Of a stretch of 14,016 nt of DNA, positions 7,666-13,228 are shown in pieces. Both the position numbers and the translations under genes were made by a program. A model generated the notes under the pieces. The model was given only the letters and a program-made list of their open reading frames with translations, did not search any database and was not told the origin of the DNA. Each line of letters opens with the position of its first letter. Positions within the stretch are counted from its first letter, which is position 1. The stretch is taken from NCBI GenBank assembly GCA_018609665.1, contig JAHENN010000163.1, positions 1 through 14,016 of the forward strand, written 5' to 3'. This DNA comes from Haloarculaceae archaeon. Its GTDB lineage: Archaea; Halobacteriota; Halobacteria; Halobacteriales; Haloarculaceae.

Positions 7666-7674
7666 CTTATACTT
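7666..7674 (+). promoter_or_regulatory. TATA box of the short nucleotidyltransferase gene
   Basis: CTTATACTT is centred about 27 bp before the GTG at 7696 and only about 20 bp before the alternative GTG at 7690. This favours the later start and a leaderless transcript. Confidence 0.6.
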
Positions 7675-7695
7675 CCCCTCCCGGAACCCGTGGCC

Positions 7696-8394
7696 GTGCG
7701 AGGACTCGTCCCGGCGGCCGGCCGCGGCACGCGGCTCCGGCCGCTGACCGACGACCGGCCGAAGGGGCTCGTCGAGGTCGGCGGCCGGCCGCTGCTCGAG
7801 CACGTCTTCGAGACGCTGGCGCCGCACGTCGAGGGGTACGTCGTCGTCGTCGGCTACCGCGGCGAGCAGATCCGCGACGCGTTCGGCGACGCCCACGGCG
7901 GCCGGCCGATCGACTACGTCGAACAGCCGGAGCCGGAGGGGCTGGCCGACGCGGTCCGTCGCGCGGAGCCGCTGCTCGAGGTGTCGTTCCTGCAGTTGAA
8001 CGGCGACAACGTCCTCCGGGGCGACGTCGGCGAGGTCCTCGACCGGCACCGCGAGCGGGCGGCCGACGCGACGCTGCTGGTCGAGCGGGTCTCCGAGTCG
8101 CGCGCCCGGCGCGGCGGCGTCGTCGAACTGACGGACGGCGCGGTCACGGACCTGGTCGAGAAGCCCGACGACCCGCCCTCGCGGCTCGCGACGACCGGCT
8201 GTTTCGCGTTCTCGCCGCGGATCTTCGAGGGGTGTCGGGCCGTCGACCGCTCGTCGCGCGGCGAGTACGAACTCACCGACGCCGTCCGGTGGCTGCTGGC
8301 ACACGGCGGCACCGTCGAGACCGTCCGGCTCGACGGCTGGCGGGTCAACGTCAACACACCCGAGGACGTCGACCGCGCGGAGGCTCGGCTCTGA
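7696..8394 (+). CDS. Sugar-phosphate nucleotidyltransferase (short form, catalytic domain only)
   Basis: A 232-residue NTP-transferase-family enzyme that should join a nucleoside triphosphate and a sugar 1-phosphate to give an NDP-sugar plus diphosphate, in the cytoplasm. The nucleotide-binding signature AAGRGTRLRPLTDDRPK is at residues 7-23, the metal/substrate segment NGDN at 102-105, VEKP at 154-157, GEYELTDA at 189-196 and WRVNVNTPED at 215-224. There is no C-terminal beta-helix, so it resembles the short haloarchaeal glucose-1-phosphate uridylyl/thymidylyltransferases (AglF/RfbA-like); base and sugar specificity are not readable. The start is GTG 7696, chosen from the TATA spacing; GTG 7690 would add two residues. 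The dead DUF1616 gene follows on the same strand. Confidence 0.85.
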   Translation: MRGLVPAAGRGTRLRPLTDDRPKGLVEVGGRPLLEHVFETLAPHVEGYVVVVGYRGEQIRDAFGDAHGGRPIDYVEQPEPEGLADAVRRAEPLLEVSFLQLNGDNVLRGDVGEVLDRHRERAADATLLVERVSESRARRGGVVELTDGAVTDLVEKPDDPPSRLATTGCFAFSPRIFEGCRAVDRSSRGEYELTDAVRWLLAHGGTVETVRLDGWRVNVNTPEDVDRAEARL

Positions 8395-8489
8395 CCGGAC
8401 GACGGGCCAGCGACGGTCGGGAGCTCTGCTCTCGTATCGCCTGCGGGGGGGCGAACCCGTCAAGCTCGGACGCTCCCAACCGTCGTTAG

Positions 8490-9810
8490 ACGACCGACAC
8501 CGACACCGGCACGCTCAAGACCGGGCTCGTCGGCGGCGACCTGCTGGCGCTGCTCTTCGCGGGACAGGTGCTGTCCGTCGCGGCCCGTGGGTCTGCATGG
8601 CGCTTTCCGGCGCTGTCTTCATTCTCCTCGCGCTGGGCGCCGGCTACGCGGCGACGCAGCTGTACGCCGGCTGGACGAGGGCCGAGGCGGAGTCGACGGC
8701 GGGCGGAACCGACCTCGGGACCGGCGTGGCGAGCGATCCCGACGACGTCCGTTCGGAGTACGTCGACGGCAACACGAGCGAGCAGGAACTCGGGGCCGAC
8801 CTGGCGGCCGTCCTCGCGCTCGTCGGGCCGACGAACCGGTGGTGTTCCTGCCGGTCGTCGACAACTCGCCGCTCCGGGTCGTCGTCGGCCTGGCGTTCGT
8901 GCTGTTCGCCGGCTACGCCTTCGTCGCCGCGCTGTTCCCCGAGGCCGGCGAGCCGCCAACGGCCGACGACAGGTCGGCCCCGGACGGCGGAATGCAGGAC
9001 CGCGGCATCGGCGGCATCGAGCCGACGGCGCCGTCGTTCGGGCTCTCCATCGCCGTCGTCCCGCTCGTCGGACTCGTCTTGAACTTCACGCCGTTCGGCG
9101 TCCGGCCCGTGCGGATTCTGGTCGGTATCAGCGGCTTCGCTGCCGTCGCGGCCCGGCGCCGGTGGGCCCTGTCGGCCGACGAGCGGTTCACGGTGCCGTA
9201 CCGGAAGTGGCTCGCGGCCGGGGGGCCCGAGCCGTTCGACCCCGAGTCGTCGGTCGACACGGTGCCGAACGTCGCGCTCGTCGTTGCGACCCTGCTGGCG
9301 GCGCCAGCGTCGTCTACGCGGTCGCGGTGCCGCAGCAGGGCGAGCAGTTCACGGAGTTCTGCGTGCTGATCAAAAACGAGACCGGCGACCTGGTTGCGGC
9401 CGGCTCCCCGGGCGGACCGTCCGCCGACGGCGCCGAGTCGGTCCACGTCGGCGTCGAGAACAACGAGTACGAGGACCTCGAGTACAGATGTGCAGCTACA
9501 GCGGGTCGAGTTCCGGGAACCCGTCACCACCGCCGGGAACGGGACGACGACGACCAACGAGACGGTGTGGCCGACCGGGCCGAACTGGCTCGGTACGCGA
9601 CGATGCTCAACGATGCTGCCGCACAGCGACGGCGACGTCCGCCGGCGGAACCTGTCGGTCGGCGGCGAGACGGCAGCGACGTACGCGGGCGAGAACCACC
9701 GCGTGCCGTTCCTGCTGTACCGCGGCGACGCCCCGGCCCGGCCGATCGCGGAGAACGCCTGCGGGGACCTGCATCTCTGGGTCGAGGCCGAGTCCGGGTC
9801 CGAGTCGTAG
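8490..9810 (+). pseudogene. Decayed SHOCT-like / DUF1616 membrane protein gene with multiple frameshifts
   Basis: The coding signal jumps frames while the protein stays recognisable. Frame 3 from 8490 reads KTGLVGGDLLALLFAGQVL; at about 8581-8588 it shifts to frame 2 (MALSGAVFILLALGAGYAA, then DPDDVRSEYVDGNTSEQEL, like a SHOCT motif, then DLAAVLALVGPTN); at 8837-8838 one base is missing and frame 1 continues (VVFLPVVDNSPLRVVVGLAF to VPNVALVVATLLAA); near 9301 frame 3 resumes (VVYAVAVPQQGEQFTEF); near 9483 frame 1 takes over (VQLQRVEFREP). A further pair of shifts probably lies in 9550-9620 before the frame-1 ending FLLYRGDAPARPIAEN to TAG 9808. The order and motifs match haloarchaeal DUF1616 proteins: N-terminal helices and an exported C-terminal beta domain. 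FAGYAF lacks the Pro usual in FxPGYAF. No start codon fits the first segment. Function of the parent family is unknown. Confidence 0.82.
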
Positions 9811-9862
9811 CCTTCCGCGGGGTCCGGGTCTTCGGGCAGCCGTGGAGCCGACGCGCACCGAC

Positions 9863-9874
9863 CGTGTCGACACG
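9863..9874. repeat. 12-bp palindrome between convergent genes
   Basis: CGTGTCGACACG is a perfect palindrome midway between the DUF1616 pseudogene stop and the stop of the minus-strand nucleotidyltransferase. It could belong to a bidirectional transcription end region, but no T-run flanks it. Confidence 0.35.
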
Positions 9875-9908
9875 ACCCGCCGGGAACCGCCGGACGGTCG
9901 GCGCCGCC

Positions 9909-10883
9909 CTACGTCCCGCCGCCGTTCAGCTCCGTGTGCGCCCCGATGACCGCCCCCGAGAGGTTGAGCCCCTCGACCCGCGTGTTCTGGTCGACGATCG
10001 ACCGCCGGAGTTCGCCGCCGACGATGGTCGCCTCGGGGAAGATGATGCTGCCCTCGACGGTCGCGTCCTCGACCGTCGCTCCCTCGAGCACCTGGACGTT
10101 CTCGCCCAGCGTGGCGCCGTCGACGTCGGCCTCCGGGTGGACGTAGGTGCCGCCGTCGAGGTACCACGCGACGGCGTCGAGGTAGCTCTCCGGCGTCCCG
10201 ATGTCGAACCACGCCTCGTCGAAGGTGAACCCGTACACCGGCTGCCGGTCCTGGAGCCACTGGATGAACCAGCCCGGCTCGTCGGGGTTGTTGTCGTCGG
10301 CGAGGTACGCCTCGAGTTTCGGCAGCGTCTCGCCGGGGAACCCGTAGCAGGCGATGGACACGAGCGTGCTCTTGGGGTCGTCGGGCTTCTCCTGGAAGTC
10401 GACCACGCGGTCGTCGTCGTCCAGCTCGACCAGCCCGTAGGAGCTCGCGCGGTCGTAGGAGCCGACGTCGTAGCTGGCCAGCGTCGGCGCGTCGTTGGCC
10501 TCGAAGGCGTCGAGGAAGTCGGCGATGTCGAAGCTGATGAGGTTGTCGCCGGCGACGACCAGCGTGTCGTCGGTCAGCCCCTCCCGGTCGACCAGCTGTG
10601 CGAGCGCGCCGACGACGCCGAACTTCTCGTCCTCGGCGGTCGTCTCCTCGACCGACAGCTCCGGCTTCTCGTACTCCGATTCCTCGAGATACGACTCGAA
10701 GTCGGGGGCGAACTTCTCGTTTGTAGAGACGTAGACGTCGTCGATCCGGTCGTCCCGCTCGAGGGCGTCGAAGATCGTCCCGATGACCGTCCGCTCGCCG
10801 ATCGGCAGCAGCATCTTCGGCCGGTTTCTGGTGATCGGCCACAGCCGCGTCGCGTATCCACCCGCCAGGACGATAGCGTGCAT
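9909..10883 (-). CDS. Sugar nucleotidyltransferase with C-terminal left-handed beta-helix
   Basis: A 324-residue NDP-sugar pyrophosphorylase. The N-terminal NTP-transferase domain has LAGGYATRLWPITRNRPK (residues 6-23), GDN at 112-114 (metal and nucleotide site), FQEKP at 163-167 and WFDIGTPESY at 225-234. The last 75 residues (about 247-320) form hexapeptide-type repeats (VHPEADVDGATLGENVQVL and on), the left-handed beta-helix seen in GlmU and archaeal glucose-1-phosphate thymidylyl/uridylyltransferases. No acetyltransferase catalytic His is obvious, so the tail may be only for oligomerisation or feedback control (inference). Likely makes UDP- or dTDP-glucose-type donors for glycosylation. 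The start is ATG 10883, where the Rossmann strand begins and the TATA spacing fits; the frame is open 20 codons further upstream. It is tail to tail with the pseudogene. Confidence 0.88.
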   Translation of the reverse strand: MHAIVLAGGYATRLWPITRNRPKMLLPIGERTVIGTIFDALERDDRIDDVYVSTNEKFAPDFESYLEESEYEKPELSVEETTAEDEKFGVVGALAQLVDREGLTDDTLVVAGDNLISFDIADFLDAFEANDAPTLASYDVGSYDRASSYGLVELDDDDRVVDFQEKPDDPKSTLVSIACYGFPGETLPKLEAYLADDNNPDEPGWFIQWLQDRQPVYGFTFDEAWFDIGTPESYLDAVAWYLDGGTYVHPEADVDGATLGENVQVLEGATVEDATVEGSIIFPEATIVGGELRRSIVDQNTRVEGLNLSGAVIGAHTELNGGGT

Positions 10884-10907
10884 TGTTTCGTGCCCAGAAT
10901 ATCCAGC

Positions 10908-10916
10908 GGCATAAGC
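10908..10916 (-). promoter_or_regulatory. TATA box of the beta-helix nucleotidyltransferase gene
   Basis: On the minus strand GCTTATGCC is centred about 29 bp before the ATG, supporting a leaderless transcript from the 10883 start. Confidence 0.5.
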
Positions 10917-10959
10917 TTGTACCACTGAACGCGCCGCCAGCACGTACGGCTCGCCGTGG

Positions 10960-11006
10960 GACCGTCCGTCACCCCGGTGCTCGTGGCCGGTACGTACCGG
11001 ACGGTC
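10960..11006. repeat. Long stem-loop with internal 14-bp palindrome after the MATE gene
   Basis: GACCGTCCG (10960-10968) and CGGACGGTC (10998-11006) are perfect 9-bp inverted arms 29 bp apart. The right side overlaps a 14-bp perfect palindrome, CCGGTACGTACCGG (10987-11000). It lies about 50 bp past the MATE stop and 75 bp before the nucleotidyltransferase start, both on the minus strand. It could be a transcript end structure or an operator; no T-run is seen. Confidence 0.45.
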
Positions 11007-11057
11007 AAGACAGTGTATCCGGACCGGGCCGAACGAGGTTAGCCGACGAGGTGGGGG

Positions 11058-12554
11058 TCAGGCCTCGCCTGCGGCGGTACCGGGCTCCGTCTCGTCGCTC
11101 TCGTCGGACGCCTCGCCGGTCCGGCCGGACGAATCGTCGCCGGTGATGTCGACGCCCCGCCAGTTCCCGAGCTCGAACCAGCCGGCGGCGACGGTCGCGG
11201 CGGTGACGCCGGAGACGGCGAAGGCGAACCAGATGCCGACCGGCGTCGTCTCGCCGAGGAACCAGACGTCGAGGGGGACGAGTCCCTGCGAGGCGACGTA
11301 GGCGATCGGCAGCCGGATGAACCCGAACAGGACGACCGCGATGGCGGCGGCGGTCAGCGTCCGGCCGGCGCCGCGGAAGCCGCCGCTGTAGGCGCGCAGC
11401 ACGCCGACGAAGCCGAACGTCGGCGCGATCCACCGCAGGAAGGTCGCCCCTTCGGCGACGACCGCCGGCGAATCGTCGAACAGCCGGACGATGTCGGGCG
11501 CGAAGACGAACGTACCGACGCCCAGCGCCGCGAGGATGAGAAACGACGCCTTGGCGGCGAAGCGGTTGGTCGCGACGACGCGGTCCTCGCGGCCGGCGCC
11601 GATGTTCTGCCCGGTCATCGTCTCGACGCCCCGGTCGACGGCGATGGCGGGCATGAAGATCATCGAGAAGACCCGGATGCCGACGCCGAAGGCGGCGACG
11701 ACGGGCGTCGAGAACAGCGTCACGATGACGAGCACGGCGTTGACGGAGACGGCCCGCCCGGTGTTCTCGATGGACGCGGGCACGCCGATCCGCAGGAGCC
11801 GCCGAACGTACGACGGCTCCGGAACCATCTCCCCGGGGTCGATCCGGATGCCGTGGGAGCCACGCAGCATGAGCCACAGCCCGACCGCCGTCGCCGACCC
11901 CCGCGAGAGAACCGTCGCGACGGCCGCCCCCTCGACGCCCAGCTCCGGAACGGGCCCGACGCCGAAGATCAGAATCGGGTCGATGACGACGTTGAACACG
12001 ACCGTCCCGAGCATGACGAGCATCGGCGTGACGGTGTCGCCGGCGCCCCGCATCAGCGCGATGAAGACCGTGAAGCCGAACAGGAAGGGCAGGCCGAGGC
12101 TGATGACCTCCATGTAGTCGGTCGCCAGCCCCAGGACGGTCGGCGTCGCCCCGAACAGCCGCAGGAGGTCGGCGACGAAGACGAATCCGAGGGCGCCGAG
12201 CCCCGCGCCCGCCAGCAGCGTCAGGCTGACCGTCTGCGAGGCGGCGTACTCCGCGGCGTCGGTGTCGCCGGCGCCGGTGTGCTGGGCGACCAGGACGCTC
12301 CCGGCGACCGTGAGCCCGAGCCCCAGCGAGATGAACAGATAGACGAGCGGGAAGCCGAGGCTGATCGCCGCCAGCGCCTCCGTGCTGTAGCGGCCGAGCC
12401 AGAAGGTGTCGGCGAGGTTGTAGCCGACCTGCAGCAGGTTGGTGACGACGATCGGCAGCGAGAGGTAGAACAGCGACCGCGGAATCGAGCCGTCGGTCAG
12501 GTCCAGCTCGGACTGGCTCTTGAACAGCCCGCCGAGACGGCTCCGCACGCTCAC
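11058..12554 (-). CDS. MATE-family efflux transporter
   Basis: A 498-residue polytopic membrane protein with about twelve hydrophobic helices in two homologous halves, typical of multidrug and toxin extrusion (MATE) transporters, which use Na+ or H+ gradients to export cationic compounds. The N-terminal half carries LPIVVTNLLQVGYNLADTFW (residues 33-52) followed by LGRYSTEALAAIS and the GSVLVAQHTGAGD loop; the second half has the corresponding GRAVSVNAVLV and TGQNIGAGRED segments. The last 30 or so residues are hydrophilic and acidic, a cytoplasmic tail suited to high salt. I prefer GTG 12554 (MSVRSRLGGLFKSQSELDLT), which resembles other haloarchaeal members; GTG 12596 would add 14 Arg-rich residues and is the main alternative. 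The substrate is unknown. Divergent from the zinc-ribbon ORF. Confidence 0.9.
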   Translation of the reverse strand: MSVRSRLGGLFKSQSELDLTDGSIPRSLFYLSLPIVVTNLLQVGYNLADTFWLGRYSTEALAAISLGFPLVYLFISLGLGLTVAGSVLVAQHTGAGDTDAAEYAASQTVSLTLLAGAGLGALGFVFVADLLRLFGATPTVLGLATDYMEVISLGLPFLFGFTVFIALMRGAGDTVTPMLVMLGTVVFNVVIDPILIFGVGPVPELGVEGAAVATVLSRGSATAVGLWLMLRGSHGIRIDPGEMVPEPSYVRRLLRIGVPASIENTGRAVSVNAVLVIVTLFSTPVVAAFGVGIRVFSMIFMPAIAVDRGVETMTGQNIGAGREDRVVATNRFAAKASFLILAALGVGTFVFAPDIVRLFDDSPAVVAEGATFLRWIAPTFGFVGVLRAYSGGFRGAGRTLTAAAIAVVLFGFIRLPIAYVASQGLVPLDVWFLGETTPVGIWFAFAVSGVTAATVAAGWFELGNWRGVDITGDDSSGRTGEASDESDETEPGTAAGEA

Positions 12555-12663
12555 GACGGCGCCCCGGCGCACGCGGTACCGCGAACGCTCCGGCACGCGC
12601 CACCGACTCCGACGACCGAGGGTACTCTCGACGAGTGCACGTGCCCCGACGATGGCCTCGCGA

Positions 12664-12672
12664 AGAATAAAT
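12664..12672. promoter_or_regulatory. AT-rich element between the divergent MATE and zinc-ribbon ORFs
   Basis: AGAATAAAT is the only AT-rich patch between these genes. It could serve as a TATA box in either direction: on the minus strand (ATTTATTCT) for the MATE gene with a leader of about 45-90 nt depending on the start, or on the plus strand for the small ORF at 12730 with a leader of about 35 nt. Direction is undecided. Confidence 0.35.
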
Positions 12673-12729
12673 CGTCCGTCCCGACACCCACACTGAAATC
12701 ACCCCGGCACGTATCGACCGCCGTAGCCG

Positions 12730-12818
12730 ATGAACGACGACACGTACCACGGGAACGCCGTCGACGGCCGTCCGACGACCAGGGTCGCGCCCGGCACCGG
12801 GTCGGGGGGGAGTCGGTA
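12730..12818 (+). pseudogene. Possible frameshifted 5' part of the zinc-ribbon ORF
   Basis: An ATG at 12730 opens MNDDTYHGNAVDGRP and continues in frame 1 to a TAG shortly after a run of seven Gs (12804-12810). One more G in the run would join it, without a stop, to the zinc-ribbon frame and give an 82-residue protein ending at 12977. The acidic opening is halophile-like. Either the run was miscounted, the gene is broken, or the two frames are unrelated. I do not recognise the N-terminal part. Confidence 0.35.
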
Positions 12819-12977
12819 GTGGTCGAGGAGGTGCTCTGTCCGCACTGTGGCCAGCCGACGGTGCTCGACCCGCCGGCTTCGGCGGAGGGCGTCGACGAGC
12901 TCCACGCCAGCCTGCGGTACGGCAGCCGGGAGACCTGCACGCAGTGCGACCAGGAGTTCAGCGTCAGGTACCGCTGA
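12819..12977 (+). CDS. Small zinc-ribbon protein (uncertain start)
   Basis: Read from GTG 12819, a 52-residue protein with two CxxC knuckles, CPHC (residues 7-10) and CTQC (40-43), spaced 29 residues apart, and a short conserved-looking end QEFSVRYR. This is the pattern of a one-domain zinc ribbon, of which haloarchaea have many, mostly uncharacterised; it could bind nucleic acid or protein. Codon third positions are GC-rich in this frame. No TATA box sits at the right distance before 12819, so translation may really begin at ATG 12730 with a frameshift corrected at the G7 tract. It lies between the divergent MATE gene and the palindrome at 13020. Function unknown. Confidence 0.55.
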   Translation: MVEEVLCPHCGQPTVLDPPASAEGVDELHASLRYGSRETCTQCDQEFSVRYR

Positions 12978-13019
12978 CGGCCGGCGGCCGCGCCAACCGT
13001 GCCGTGCCGCCCGGTTCGA

Positions 13020-13035
13020 CACCAACATGTTGGTG
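13020..13035. promoter_or_regulatory. Perfect 16-bp palindrome, candidate operator
   Basis: CACCAACATGTTGGTG is perfectly self-complementary over 16 bp. It lies in a non-coding gap, 42 bp after the zinc-ribbon stop and 34 bp before the ATG at 13070. The position, just upstream of where a TATA box would be, suits a dimeric regulator. I do not recognise a known haloarchaeal regulator site. Confidence 0.5.
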
Positions 13036-13069
13036 AAAGCGCCAACTCGCGTCGGGCCGAGGTCGTTGT

Positions 13070-13228
13070 ATGTGCGACGACGACGCGGACGGCGCGGCCG
13101 TCCGTTCGACAGTCGAACCGATGCCGGGCGTTGCGACGGCGCCGCCGCGTGCGGACCGCGCCGGTGGTACGGAGAACCGCGGGCCCGGGGACCGCACGGC
13201 GCGACGGACCGGGGGTGTCCGGGCGTGA
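13070..13228 (+). CDS. Candidate 52-residue ORF overlapping the membrane-protein start
   Basis: ATG 13070 opens MCDDDADGAAVRSTVEPMPG and ends at TGA 13228, whose first two bases lie in the GTG of the next gene (GTGA overlap, typical of coupled translation). Third codon positions are mostly G or C and the N-terminus is acidic, while the other plus frame across this stretch is Arg-rich. There is no recognisable domain, and the second half is Arg/Gly-rich. An odd palindrome, GTTCGAC-A-GTCGAAC (13104-13118), lies inside. It may be a leader peptide, a small protein or chance. Confidence 0.3.
   Translation: MCDDDADGAAVRSTVEPMPGVATAPPRADRAGGTENRGPGDRTARRTGGVRA

Larger units (their letters stand above)
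7173..7695. other. Intergenic region without a convincing gene
   Basis: This 523-bp gap holds only Arg/Ser-rich, wrong-phase reading frames; none has haloarchaeal codon bias or a recognisable domain. I looked for tRNA T-arms, an SRP-like or other structured RNA, and CRISPR-like repeats, and saw none. It does contain dyads: GGTACG/CGTACC with a 7-nt loop (7198-7216), an 8-bp perfect hairpin GGACGACC-GCC-GGTCGTCC (7319-7337), TATTCA/TGAATA around ACGCGTCG (7542-7561), and TTTCGTC/GACGAAA (7623-7648) upstream of the next gene. The segment 7230-7500 is GC-rich and low in structure, possibly old degraded coding DNA, though I cannot name a source. Confidence 0.6.

Noticed and set aside
7555..7695. 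Longer N-terminus of the short nucleotidyltransferase
   Set aside because: The extension covers the TATA box and has no homology-like content; the catalytic fold starts at about 7696.
8568..10928. A 786-codon plus-strand open frame spanning the pseudogene and the opposite strand of a nucleotidyltransferase
   Set aside because: Only short stretches match DUF1616; the remainder is antisense to the well-supported minus-strand enzyme.
13027..13224. In-frame upstream extension of the membrane protein from an ATG in the palindrome
   Set aside because: The added residues are Arg-rich with poor third-position GC bias, and another frame there has better codon use.
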